From NCBI RefSeq assembly GCF_934372025.1, contig NZ_CAKROJ010000001.1:1-64000 (forward strand): 64,000 nucleotides of DNA, written 5' to 3'. Shown here piece after piece: positions 35,238 to 43,913 of the stretch; positions within the stretch are counted from its first letter, which is position 1, and each line of letters opens with the position of its first letter. The notes below the pieces were generated by a model. That model was given only the letters and a program-made list of their open reading frames with translations. It was not told the DNA's origin and did no database searches. The translations under genes were made by a program, and so were the position numbers. Source of the stretch: an uncultured Blautia sp. (GTDB lineage Bacteria > Bacillota > Clostridia > Lachnospirales > Lachnospiraceae).

Positions 35238-36348
35238 TGTATACCTCCCTGAGACTGTGACTGACTGCCTCTTCGCTGAAATAGTTCTGTGCCACTCCTG
35301 CGATATATTGAGGATCATAATTCTTGTAATTCTGGTATACATAACGAATTCCTGCTGCAATTGCCTCTTCATCTTCTTCCACAATACATCCGCATTTTTC
35401 CGAAAGGCCTGTTCTAAATCCCAGTGCTTTTGTTGCAACAAATGGTTTTCCACATGCCATTGCTTCAATCACTGGTACTCCGAAAGTCTCTACTCTGCTT
35501 GAACACACCAGGGCATCACTATCTCTGATAAGTGCTGCAATTTCCTGACGTTTTCTTGTTCCCAAAAACAGAACCTGTCTGTCAAGCTCATGCTTTTTCA
35601 CATAAGTCTGCAATTTTTCTCTTTCTTCTCCATCTCCCACAATTTTAAGTATGACTGACAGATTACCACCAAAAGCTCTCTGAAATGCTTTTAAGAGAAC
35701 ATCAAATTGTTTTACCCTGACCAGCCTTCCTATCGCAATGAATTCAAACGTTTCTTTTTGTGTTCTGTCTGCTGTACTCGGATAAAAGAAAGAGGGATAT
35801 GTATCTGGAATGACATATATGTTATGTCTGGTTTCTGTCAACTCTTCAACACTCTGCTTCAATTTTTCACCAACACAAATAAATGATGCATTTTCTGTAA
35901 ACCATTTTAAAGAATCCATCTCTACAGAAGAAAGCTGTTTTATCAACACCTGTGTCCAATGTTCTGTACAGACTATCTTCACACCTTTTTTACTATATCT
36001 TTCCATTAATGAATAGTAAAACATTGCCGGATAATGCACGTGGATAATATCTGGCAGACCTTTATCTTCCATTTTTTTTAATACTCTCTTCCAGCTCAGA
36101 TACTCTATTCTGTTTTTGATTTTTTTCGGCACTTTTCCAATAGGAATATTATATCTGCATATCGTCACACCATCTTTTTCCGATTCTGTGAATCCCCATT
36201 TTCTCCAGTGTCTTACAGAATGCAGATCAACATATGGATAAAACACCTCATTTTCTCTTGTCAGCATAACTGCCTGTTCCAGTTCAAAGCTTCCTCTCAT
36301 CCGATTCTTCTGCGTAGGATATTCTCTTCCGATTACCCAGATTTTCAT
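35200..36348 (-). CDS. GT4-family glycosyltransferase
   Basis: A 382-residue retaining GT-B glycosyltransferase of the cytoplasm or inner membrane face. It starts MKIWVIGREYPTQKNRMRG, and HVHYPAMFYYSLM lies in the acceptor domain. The C-terminal nucleotide-sugar domain has AIGRLVRVKQFDVLLKAF, KIVGDGEEREKL and the EX7E motif in VETFGVPVIEAMACGKP. I chose ATG 36348, with AAAGGA 11 bases upstream; an ATG four codons earlier overlaps the previous stop. Donor and acceptor sugars are unknown. It would add one sugar of the repeat unit. Confidence 0.92.
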   Translation of the reverse strand: MKIWVIGREYPTQKNRMRGSFELEQAVMLTRENEVFYPYVDLHSVRHWRKWGFTESEKDGVTICRYNIPIGKVPKKIKNRIEYLSWKRVLKKMEDKGLPDIIHVHYPAMFYYSLMERYSKKGVKIVCTEHWTQVLIKQLSSVEMDSLKWFTENASFICVGEKLKQSVEELTETRHNIYVIPDTYPSFFYPSTADRTQKETFEFIAIGRLVRVKQFDVLLKAFQRAFGGNLSVILKIVGDGEEREKLQTYVKKHELDRQVLFLGTRKRQEIAALIRDSDALVCSSRVETFGVPVIEAMACGKPFVATKALGFRTGLSEKCGCIVEEDEEAIAAGIRYVYQNYKNYDPQYIAGVAQNYFSEEAVSHSLREVYNEQGDMVPSAYS

Positions 36349-36349
36349 C

Positions 36350-37753
36350 TTATTTTTCATCCTTTAATTTGTCATACTTAATTTTTCCTGATGATGTCCG
36401 CTCAATAAAATTAACTTTTATTACTTTAAACAATGTTCTATACAGATTTGTTTTACTACATATAAACTCAATTATTTTCTCTTTGTAATTATCTTCTGTT
36501 ATATAAATCTTCATCTGCTGATCATTTCCTGTACATGCACAGTCAATTTCAAATTGTTCTCTGATCATATTTTCACACTGATCCAGACTGATTCTATAAC
36601 TCAGCAATTTTAAAAACCTGGATTTTCGTCCAACAATATAATAAAATCCCTCTTTATCTCTTTTTGCCAGATCTCCCGTATGGAACTCTCCCTTCCATTC
36701 GTCTCCCTTATCCAGATCAGCTTTGTTGTATGCATATCCCATAGTTACATTCGGACCCTTATAACATAATTCTCCTTCAGCTTCCATTTCGGTCTGAATT
36801 CTTCCTTCATTATCAATCAGGAAAAGTTCTCCTTCCGGAATTGCCTTTCCAATACTTCCGGTCTTTCTTTCAGCCTCTTCTGATGAAAGTATACTCATTC
36901 GAGCTGCTGTTTCTGTTGTTCCAAATGTTGCAATAAACCGCTTGTTATTTTCTTTTGCATATACAGCATATTCATGAAACCTCTTATCAGTAAGCTTTCC
37001 ACCACCCTGTGCAAGTGTTGTAAGATCCGGAAACTCCATCTGTGTAAACCGAAGTCTGGAGAGAATTTCATAACTAAATGGAACTCCGGTAAAGTTTGTT
37101 GCCTTTTCCATTTTTACAAAATCCCAGAAATCACTGCTCATAAGATTTGAAGTTGTCAGAAGTAAAGTTGCACCTACATAAAGATGTGTATTTACTACAT
37201 TTAACCCCATTGTATACTGGATTCCAAGATCACAGACCGGACGTTCCTTCTCTGACCACCCAAATGCCTCTGCGACATTTCTGGCATTTGCTTCCAGATT
37301 TCCTTTTTTATACCGAACAAGCTTGGGACTTCCGGTTGAACCTGACGTAGTCATAAGAAGCTGAAGATCAGAATTTAGCGGATACGGCAGTAATCCTGTT
37401 TTCACTAAACAATATCCAAGTTCTGAATACATGATCGTCCCTTTTATGTCCTTTATTTTTTCTTCTGGTATCCACAGATACGATGGACTGTACATATCAT
37501 AGAATCGTTGAAACAATTCTTCATCCAGCTGACTGTCCAACATCAGCGGAACAGTATCCGCTTCTGTCATCCCCAGATATCCGACAACTCCACCCGCGTT
37601 ATTTCTGCATAAACAAAATGTCACACATCGTTCCTGTATCTTTTTTCCAATTTTTACCATTACTTCTTTTAATTTTCCATATGTAAGTACATGACCTTCA
37701 CTGTCTCGAATCGCAACAGCACTCTCTTTCTGCTTATCAATATTTAAAAACAT
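36350..37753 (-). CDS. AMP-forming acyl-acid ligase in the capsule operon
   Basis: A 467-residue ANL-superfamily adenylate-forming enzyme that activates a carboxylic acid and passes it to a thiol. Core motifs are LLMTTSGSTGSPKLV (A3), FIATFGTTETAA (A5), FHTGDLAKRD (A7), GRKSRFLKL (A8 hinge) and SSGKIKYDKL (A10, with the catalytic Lys). The acyl-binding pocket cannot be read by eye. The next upstream gene encodes a carrier protein 21 bases away, so the likely acceptor thiol is that carrier's phosphopantetheine. Presence of a ligase and carrier inside a Wzy cluster points to acylation of a sugar of the repeat unit. Confidence 0.88.
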   Translation of the reverse strand: MFLNIDKQKESAVAIRDSEGHVLTYGKLKEVMVKIGKKIQERCVTFCLCRNNAGGVVGYLGMTEADTVPLMLDSQLDEELFQRFYDMYSPSYLWIPEEKIKDIKGTIMYSELGYCLVKTGLLPYPLNSDLQLLMTTSGSTGSPKLVRYKKGNLEANARNVAEAFGWSEKERPVCDLGIQYTMGLNVVNTHLYVGATLLLTTSNLMSSDFWDFVKMEKATNFTGVPFSYEILSRLRFTQMEFPDLTTLAQGGGKLTDKRFHEYAVYAKENNKRFIATFGTTETAARMSILSSEEAERKTGSIGKAIPEGELFLIDNEGRIQTEMEAEGELCYKGPNVTMGYAYNKADLDKGDEWKGEFHTGDLAKRDKEGFYYIVGRKSRFLKLLSYRISLDQCENMIREQFEIDCACTGNDQQMKIYITEDNYKEKIIEFICSKTNLYRTLFKVIKVNFIERTSSGKIKYDKLKDEK

Positions 37754-37774
37754 AACTGTCTCCTACATATCGGT

Positions 37775-38008
37775 TTATATATTTATTCCATACTTCATCA
37801 GAATCCTTTTTCCATTTTCATAGTTTCCGAAATGTGTAATATCCTCTGTATTCAATAAAATATCAAAACTATCTTCCAGTTTTGCAATAAGTTCCATATG
37901 CGCAAATGAATTCCATACACCTGTACCAAATTTAAAATATTCATTCAGTATATCTTCTTTCACCCCGAATACCTCTTTAAAACAAGTATTATATTTAGAT
38001 AAATTCAT
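37775..38008 (-). CDS. Acyl carrier protein dedicated to the capsule operon
   Basis: A 77-residue four-helix carrier protein. The phosphopantetheine site is Ser34 in GVWNSFAHMELIAKLEDSF, where the standard motif is DSL. The substitution of Asn for Asp and Phe for Leu marks it as a specialised carrier rather than the fatty-acid AcpP. AGAGGAG precedes the ATG. It sits between the GNAT transferase and the ligase, spaced 17 and 21 bases, and is thus co-expressed with a loader and a possible off-loader. An acyl-ACP donor for N-acylation is the inferred product. Confidence 0.88.
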   Translation of the reverse strand: MNLSKYNTCFKEVFGVKEDILNEYFKFGTGVWNSFAHMELIAKLEDSFDILLNTEDITHFGNYENGKRILMKYGINI

Positions 38009-38025
38009 CTTTATACACTCCTCTT

Positions 38026-38586
38026 CTATCTTCTGTTTGTAAATCTTCCCAACAGGGATTCTATCTTCGGAGCACTCTTTTGAAATGCCTTTAATGTGAG
38101 ACAGGAATCAATCGAAGCACATCCAAAAGAAGTATTGGAACTTCTTTGATATGGAACAGCTCCAAACTTTTTCTGAATGTCATACATATTTTGATTATCT
38201 TCCAGTACAGACATATATATTTTGCTCACTCTTAACGTGTAAAATGCAAATTTAAAACTCAGCAGTAGAGCCTCAACGCTCTGAATCTGTGATCCGAAAT
38301 TTAAGAATTGACCTGATACAACTGACCTTTCTGTAGGATCATAATGGTATAATCCTTTCATCCCAATCACACGTCCATCCATATTTTCAATTACAAACAG
38401 ATAGTTATCCAGCTGTTCTCGCATTCTTCTTATATAATTTTTCTGATCCTCAACCGTTCCCTCCATTGCATGTATATACTTTGATTTCTCTGGGTCTGAA
38501 CGCATTACATATGTAACTTCTGCATCTCTTTCTTCTATACAGCGCAATCGAACGGTTTTTCCTGAAATTTTTTCTCTATAAATCAC
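38026..38586 (-). CDS. GNAT-family N-acyltransferase (amino-sugar modifying, RimJ/PseH-like)
   Basis: A 186-residue GNAT enzyme starting at GTG 38586, with GGTGG upstream. TVRLRCIEERDAEVTYVMRSDPEKSKYIHAMEG and FVIENMDGRVIGMKGLYHYDP follow the RimJ/PseH layout. The usual acetyl-CoA loop (Q/R-x-x-G-x-G/A) is not obvious, which could reflect a phosphopantetheine donor on a protein instead of CoA. It lies immediately after the aminotransferase that would create the sugar amine, so the most economical role is N-acylation of that amine. Donor choice is inference. Confidence 0.82.
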   Translation of the reverse strand: MIYREKISGKTVRLRCIEERDAEVTYVMRSDPEKSKYIHAMEGTVEDQKNYIRRMREQLDNYLFVIENMDGRVIGMKGLYHYDPTERSVVSGQFLNFGSQIQSVEALLLSFKFAFYTLRVSKIYMSVLEDNQNMYDIQKKFGAVPYQRSSNTSFGCASIDSCLTLKAFQKSAPKIESLLGRFTNRR

Positions 38587-39695
38587 TTTTTCCCACCTCT
38601 TCGCTGATAATTATTGATGGCTTTAATTACATAATCGACTTCTACCTCCGGCATTCCTGCATAAATCGGAAGACTCACTTCATGTTCTGCTACAAAAAGT
38701 GCTTTCGGATACTCCTCTTTTGAATGTTTATATGTGCTGTAGCATTCTGCCATGTATGGAGGAATGGGATAATGAACCTGGGTACTGATTCCATTCATTT
38801 CTAAATAATTCTGAAAATCGGCTCTGTCTTCTACCATCACCGGAAATAAATGAAAAACATGTCCTTCTGTACGGTATACTTTTGGAAGTTCAATCGCTGG
38901 ATTGTTTATATCCTTCAAATATTTTTCAGCAATTCTTCGTCTTTTTTCTGTATTTTCATCAATATGTTCAAGTCCGATACGAAGTATTGCTGCCTGAAGT
39001 TCATCCATTCTGGAATTTACACCTTGCAATTCATTATGGTATTTTTTTCTGCTCCCATAATTTCTCAACATCTTCAGTTTCTCGGCAAGTTCATCATTAT
39101 TCGTAATTATTGCACCAGCATCCCCAAATGCCCCAAGTGGTTTTGTCGGATAAAAGCTGAAGCATCCCATATCACCAAAAGTTCCTGTATATTGTCGCCT
39201 ATATCTGGCACCATGACTCTGTGCACAATCCTCTACAAGAAACAGCTTATATTTCTCGGCAAGACTCTTTATTTTATCCATCTGACATGCCTGACCATAA
39301 AGATGCACGGGAAGAATTGCTTTGGTTCGCTCAGTAATCAGAGATTCGATTTTATCTGCATCCATAAGCATATAAGAATCTGAATCCACATAAACCGGTA
39401 TTCCTCCATTTTCTGTAATTCCCATAACTGATGCTATATAAGTTCCTGCCGGTACAATAACCTCATCTCCTTTATCGATTCCCAAAGCACGAAATGCCAG
39501 AATCAATGCATCTGTTCCAGAATTTACGGCAATACAGTGTTTAACCCCCATGTATTCGGCAAATGCAGTTTCAAATGCCTCCATCTCAGGTCCAAGGACA
39601 TACCAGCCCGACCGCAATACACTCATTGCCGCTTCCTCATATTCTTCTTTGTACAGTTCAAATCCTCTCTGCAATACTGTGTAGTTTACTTTCAT
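38583..39695 (-). CDS. DegT/DnrJ/EryC1 sugar aminotransferase (FdtB/QdtB-like)
   Basis: A PLP-dependent transaminase of 370 residues that would convert a dTDP-3-keto-6-deoxyhexose to the 3-amino sugar. MKVNYTVLQRGFELYKEEYEEAAM is typical of the FdtB/QdtB start. The PLP Lys lies in FSFYPTKPLGAFGDAGA; AVNSGTDALILAFRALGI and VEDCAQSHGARY hold other cofactor contacts. ATG 39695 has GAAGGAAC upstream; the longer open frame runs into the isomerase gene. The isomerase directly upstream gives the keto substrate, which identifies the pathway as Fuc3N or Qui3N type. Confidence 0.92.
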   Translation of the reverse strand: MKVNYTVLQRGFELYKEEYEEAAMSVLRSGWYVLGPEMEAFETAFAEYMGVKHCIAVNSGTDALILAFRALGIDKGDEVIVPAGTYIASVMGITENGGIPVYVDSDSYMLMDADKIESLITERTKAILPVHLYGQACQMDKIKSLAEKYKLFLVEDCAQSHGARYRRQYTGTFGDMGCFSFYPTKPLGAFGDAGAIITNNDELAEKLKMLRNYGSRKKYHNELQGVNSRMDELQAAILRIGLEHIDENTEKRRRIAEKYLKDINNPAIELPKVYRTEGHVFHLFPVMVEDRADFQNYLEMNGISTQVHYPIPPYMAECYSTYKHSKEEYPKALFVAEHEVSLPIYAGMPEVEVDYVIKAINNYQRRGGKK

Positions 39696-39717
39696 TGTCT
39701 GTTCCTTCTTCTGAAAT

Positions 39718-40134
39718 TTATTTATATGCACATGCTTCTGATACATAACTGTCATAATCACGTACATATTCCTTTTCGCTATAATGAGTACTTGCCAAAA
39801 CAAGCAGTACGGAATCCTCTGAGAAATCATACATATCTTTCCAGATCATTTTAGGAATATATACTCCCTTCATCGGTTTATCCAATAAAACAACCTGTTC
39901 TTCTTCTCCATCCCGTAATTTTACTTTAGATGTCCCATGTACATTTATCAGAATAAATTCAGATTCTCTGTTCGCATGTTGTCCGCGTATTACTGATGTA
40001 TCAGAACCGTAAATATAAAACATTCGCTTTATTTCAAAAGGAATGTCAACACCACCTTCAATTACAATCATCTGTCCCCGTTCATCGCCTTTTACCTTAA
40101 AATAAAAAACAGGGCATTTTTCTTGTAAACTCAT
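39718..40134 (-). CDS. Sugar 3,4-ketoisomerase (FdtA/QdtA-like, WxcM domain)
   Basis: A small cupin of 138 residues that shifts the keto group of dTDP-4-keto-6-deoxyglucose from C4 to C3. IRGQHANRESEFILINVHG corresponds to the FdtA metal-free active-site His region. KVKLRDGEEEQVVLLDKPMKGVYIP and LVLASTHYSEKEYVRDYDSY are family hallmarks. Whether the product is galacto (FdtA) or gluco (QdtA) cannot be told by eye. ATG 40134 fits the GAGAGG ribosome site; an ATG three codons earlier touches it. The dTDP-glucose precursor genes rmlA and rmlB are not in the window. Confidence 0.92.
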   Translation of the reverse strand: MSLQEKCPVFYFKVKGDERGQMIVIEGGVDIPFEIKRMFYIYGSDTSVIRGQHANRESEFILINVHGTSKVKLRDGEEEQVVLLDKPMKGVYIPKMIWKDMYDFSEDSVLLVLASTHYSEKEYVRDYDSYVSEACAYK

Positions 40135-40171
40135 ATTTTTCATCCTCTCTTTTCCCTGCTATCCACAGATT

Positions 40172-41131
40172 TTATCTTTTAGCCTTTAACTGTCTTCGAT
40201 ATTCCAATTGATAATGCAGATGAACCAGCGTACCTACCGGTGAATACAAAAACAGCCTCATATAAATCCCATATAAATTCTTATTTTCTCTATCCAGTTC
40301 AAATCTTTTCATTCTGACTTTCATCTGTTCCCTTCGCCACCATGGCATATTTTGCATATATGGGAATATCTCCTGTTTCATATAATGTATTCTGTCATCA
40401 TACATTTTTCTTCGAAATACATTATTTATATTTGGTGTTGTACTTATCCCCCCACCATATCGATACCGAATGGATATCCGCGGATAAAAGAAAATCTTTT
40501 CTCCCTTTCTCAGAGTTTTCATGTAAAATGGTACATCCTCAATATATAAAAAAGAACAGTCGTATTTTCCCATTCGGTTATAAAACTCTTTTCGATAATA
40601 TGTACAGGATCCTGATATAAATGGAAAACTTGCCATTTTTTCAAATAGCTTTTCTGTTGTAAGCTGCTTCATCCATTTCTGCTGTTTTTTCGAGGGCATA
40701 CAACAAATCTTCGTATCATTTTTTTCATCCACAAACTGTCGCATACAGGTAATAACCTGTGCTCCTGTTTCTTCAAATACATGAACAATATCTGAAATCA
40801 CACTTCTGTCTGCAAAACGATCATCCGAGGCCAGTCCCATAATATATTCTCCCTCTGCCAGTTCTCTGCATTTTGCGCAGTTACTAACAGTACCTTTGTT
40901 CTCTTTTTCATGATGAATCACAATATTCCTGATATTCTTACCCTTATGTTCATTTATATATTTCCAGATTTTCTTTTCTGGAAAGTCTGGTGAACCATCA
41001 TCTCCAATTATGATTTCTATATTTGGATAATCCTGCATAAATACAGAATCCAATGTCTGATACAAATAATCGAATTTTTTATAAGTAGTCGTAATGCAAC
41101 TCACTAAAGGTTTTTTTTCTTTTAACTGCAT
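40172..41131 (-). CDS. GT2-family glycosyltransferase
   Basis: An inverting GT-A transferase of 319 residues. The N-terminal domain has VSCITTTYKKFDYLYQTLDS, IEIIIGDDGSPDFP (nucleotide Asp), and MGLASDDRF for the DXD-like metal site (S-D-D). The C-terminal part is basic and likely membrane-associated. The start was placed at the second ATG (41131), with GAGG six bases upstream; the first ATG (41143) lies inside the HAD gene. Donor and acceptor are unknown. With the GT4 enzyme and the initiating phosphosugar transferase it makes a repeat unit of about three sugars. Confidence 0.9.
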   Translation of the reverse strand: MQLKEKKPLVSCITTTYKKFDYLYQTLDSVFMQDYPNIEIIIGDDGSPDFPEKKIWKYINEHKGKNIRNIVIHHEKENKGTVSNCAKCRELAEGEYIMGLASDDRFADRSVISDIVHVFEETGAQVITCMRQFVDEKNDTKICCMPSKKQQKWMKQLTTEKLFEKMASFPFISGSCTYYRKEFYNRMGKYDCSFLYIEDVPFYMKTLRKGEKIFFYPRISIRYRYGGGISTTPNINNVFRRKMYDDRIHYMKQEIFPYMQNMPWWRREQMKVRMKRFELDRENKNLYGIYMRLFLYSPVGTLVHLHYQLEYRRQLKAKR

Positions 41132-41132
41132 A

Positions 41133-43157
41133 TCATGCCTCATTGCTTATGTAAAATAGATCTTTAATTTTCTGTACCAACAGGATATAACCGTACAAAA
41201 TTCTGACCGCCGGTTGATAAAAAACTCTCACAATTTTGTTCTCATACCACGCTGTTCTTTGTATCTTTGATATATAACGCAACATTTTATCCGGATTCCA
41301 TAACATGTTTTTTTTAATTTTTATTTTTTTAATATCATACTCAATACTTCCTCGTTTTTCCTGTCGAAAATTCTGCACATAGTTCTGTGTACAATAACGG
41401 ATAAATTTCAGTCTGCTGCCTTTTGCAAATAAACTGCTTTTCATAGAAAGTCTTGCAAGCAACCAGTCTCTTTTTTGTTTATCTATCTCATCTCTTTCCC
41501 AGACACACAACCCCATAAACTTTAAAAACATGTATTCCTGAATTTTCCTGATATATTCTTCATACAATTTCTTTTCCATCAGATCCCATTCCTCTTCCAA
41601 CAAGATCTGATTCCCGACACAAAGATAATTCAACACTGTTCCATGTGGCGCCGCTAACATTTGCTGATAAAATGGAATATTCATTCCCAAATACTGATAA
41701 TAACGACTCTGCGGATCTGATTCACTAAAAATCAAACCATGTTTTTTCAGATCTCGTATAGGTTTTTCCGGATTCTGAACACCAATATAAAATCCCTCTG
41801 TAGGAATTTTATAATATTCTTCCAATATATTCTGTGTAGTACATTTCCATCCTGAATCTACAAAATTTAATTTTCCGTTATCCAGAAATTTACTGGTATA
41901 TTCTTTAAAAGCATCTGCGTTCTTTTTAATGACAGAATCAAAAAGTCTGCAAAATTCAGGCTTTTTCATCAGACTAATGTATATCTCTGATTTTTCCAGT
42001 TCTGTCACAACATTTGCCTCATCTGTTGTAAAGTTCACATACTGCTGTGCCTGTTCTACTGGAATACCTATAGATTTCAGCCAGTTTTGAATACTGATTT
42101 TTTCATTTATTGCATCTGGCATATGTTCTTCTTTTATTCCTGCCATCACACTTCGTCGACTGCATCTATAGTACATCGAATCAATCTGCTTTTTTTCCTC
42201 TATGCATAATTCCTGATATTTATCAAATAGCTGTCGAAGAAAATAGCCTTCTCTTGCCATAAATGAAATTTTTTTTATTTTTTGCTCTCTTAATTCTCCG
42301 TACAGACGTCTTGTAAATTCATAAAAAATCCCGATATATTCTCCGTACTCCCTACCATTTTGATACATTTCTTTTATCGCCCACGCAAACTGATTCTCGC
42401 CAAAAGCTTCTCCTGCTTTCTTTCGAATATAAAGCCCGACCCTGTGCCAGGTACTTGATCTGTATTTTGTCTGAATTCCATATATACTGGCATTTCTTAT
42501 ATCAGCTTTTTTGTTATCACCAATCATAAGAACCTGTTTCGCCTGGTATCCAAGTTCCTGTAGCAGATACGGATATATATCTCCACTTGCCTTTCTTTTT
42601 CCTATATCTGAAGATACAAAAATCTCTTCAAAAATTGTCTCATGTATAGCAGCCGCCCGAAGAAATATCCTGATTTCTGCCGCAGACAGATAATAATCTG
42701 ATACAATGTAAATCTTCTTTCCCTGCTCGTGCATTTTCTCCAGCTTCTTTATCAGTTTCCTGTCTGGATACTGACATCCTATTTCTACAGCTATATCAAT
42801 CTGTCTGCATGTTTCTATAAAATTTTTTTCGTTGTCAATTTCTGCAATTCTCGTTATCTTTTTATATACTCGTTCCATAGCTGTTTCATAATTCACTTCT
42901 GAAATTCCTGTTTCAGACTTTCGTTTCTCAAGTTCTTCTCTGCATTGTCGAAAAACATTGAAGCGTACTCCTGGAAGAACACGAATGTATTCCTGAGGGA
43001 TATTCGGATATTTTTTCCCTATACACAATGCCCATCTTTCCAAAACCTGATATGGTGTTACTTTGCGAAACATCAACGTATCAAAAAAATCTACAAAAAC
43101 CACTTCACATGTGTTTTTTTTCAACCCTTCCACCCTTTCTCTCCATAATTGCTTCAT
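41133..43157 (-). CDS. Large HAD-superfamily protein of polysaccharide loci
   Basis: A 674-residue protein. Residues 15-230 form a HAD domain with FVDFFDTLMFR (motif I Asp), IYIVSDYY (motif II Ser), KRKASGDIY (motif III Lys) and VLMIGDNKKADI (motif IV). The remaining 440 residues are an uncharacterised helical module with FMAREGYFLRQLF and LNFVDSGWKCTTQNILEEYY. Similar HAD-fusion proteins occur in O-antigen and capsule clusters, where the C-terminal module is suspected of sugar or phosphate transfer; its role is not established. A weak ribosome site precedes the ATG, which is 2 bases after the SDR stop. Confidence 0.75.
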   Translation of the reverse strand: MKQLWRERVEGLKKNTCEVVFVDFFDTLMFRKVTPYQVLERWALCIGKKYPNIPQEYIRVLPGVRFNVFRQCREELEKRKSETGISEVNYETAMERVYKKITRIAEIDNEKNFIETCRQIDIAVEIGCQYPDRKLIKKLEKMHEQGKKIYIVSDYYLSAAEIRIFLRAAAIHETIFEEIFVSSDIGKRKASGDIYPYLLQELGYQAKQVLMIGDNKKADIRNASIYGIQTKYRSSTWHRVGLYIRKKAGEAFGENQFAWAIKEMYQNGREYGEYIGIFYEFTRRLYGELREQKIKKISFMAREGYFLRQLFDKYQELCIEEKKQIDSMYYRCSRRSVMAGIKEEHMPDAINEKISIQNWLKSIGIPVEQAQQYVNFTTDEANVVTELEKSEIYISLMKKPEFCRLFDSVIKKNADAFKEYTSKFLDNGKLNFVDSGWKCTTQNILEEYYKIPTEGFYIGVQNPEKPIRDLKKHGLIFSESDPQSRYYQYLGMNIPFYQQMLAAPHGTVLNYLCVGNQILLEEEWDLMEKKLYEEYIRKIQEYMFLKFMGLCVWERDEIDKQKRDWLLARLSMKSSLFAKGSRLKFIRYCTQNYVQNFRQEKRGSIEYDIKKIKIKKNMLWNPDKMLRYISKIQRTAWYENKIVRVFYQPAVRILYGYILLVQKIKDLFYISNEA

Positions 43158-43903
43158 TACATGATGCTACATCCGTCTGCTGAAAGTACCTGACCTGAAA
43201 TATAATCTGCATAGTCTGATGCCAGTAAGAGACAGGCTCCCGCAATATCTTCCGGTTCAGCAATTCTTCCCAACATAATATTCTGAATTCTGGATTCCAT
43301 TTTTACCTCTTCTGTCTGCATCATCATTTCTGTTCTAGTAAGCCCTGGAGCAATCGAATTCACACGTATCTTTCCAGCTGCAAGTTCTTTAGCTGCTGAT
43401 CGTGTCATTGAAATTACTGCACCTTTCGTTGCAGAATAGACCATCTGTCCAATATTTCCTCGTAATGCTGTCATAGAGGAAATATTTATGATACTGCCGC
43501 CTCTTTCGTTTCTTCTCATAATCCTGCTTACAGTCTGAATCATATTAATCATTCCAAACACGTTTACTTCAAACATTTTTCTCGTATTCTCTTCTGAAAT
43601 CATTCCAATCAGCTCATTAAACTCAATACCGGCATTATTCACAAGGACATCGATACTTCCGTATTTTTTTTTAATTTCCAGAATATTGTTTTGCACTTCC
43701 TGTCGTAAAGTAATATCAAAACACTTTTCTTCAAGTTGCTCTCTGTATGAACTCTGTTCAATCCATTTTTCTGCACTTCCCTGTCTTCTGACATTTACAA
43801 TTACCTTTGCGCCTTCCTCGGCAAACAAAAGTGCAGTTGCTTTTCCAATTCCTCTGGATGCTCCTGTTATCAAACACACTTTATCTTTTAAAAGACCTGA
43901 CAT
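43157..43903 (-). CDS. Short-chain dehydrogenase, FabG-like (3-oxoacyl-ACP reductase type)
   Basis: A 248-residue NAD(P)H-dependent SDR. It has the cofactor motif TGASRGIGKA, NNAG, and a catalytic Ser in IINISSMTALRG followed by YSATK. The C-terminal GLTRTEMM and SADGCSIM are FabG-like. An open TTG-initiated frame extends seven codons; the ATG at 43903 is preferred. In a capsule operon containing its own carrier protein and ligase, a reductase that makes a 3-hydroxyacyl-ACP is the attractive reading. A sugar-nucleotide reductase is the alternative, though those usually belong to the extended-SDR group. Confidence 0.88.
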   Translation of the reverse strand: MSGLLKDKVCLITGASRGIGKATALLFAEEGAKVIVNVRRQGSAEKWIEQSSYREQLEEKCFDITLRQEVQNNILEIKKKYGSIDVLVNNAGIEFNELIGMISEENTRKMFEVNVFGMINMIQTVSRIMRRNERGGSIINISSMTALRGNIGQMVYSATKGAVISMTRSAAKELAAGKIRVNSIAPGLTRTEMMMQTEEVKMESRIQNIMLGRIAEPEDIAGACLLLASDYADYISGQVLSADGCSIM

Positions 43904-43913
43904 TTTCTGTCTC

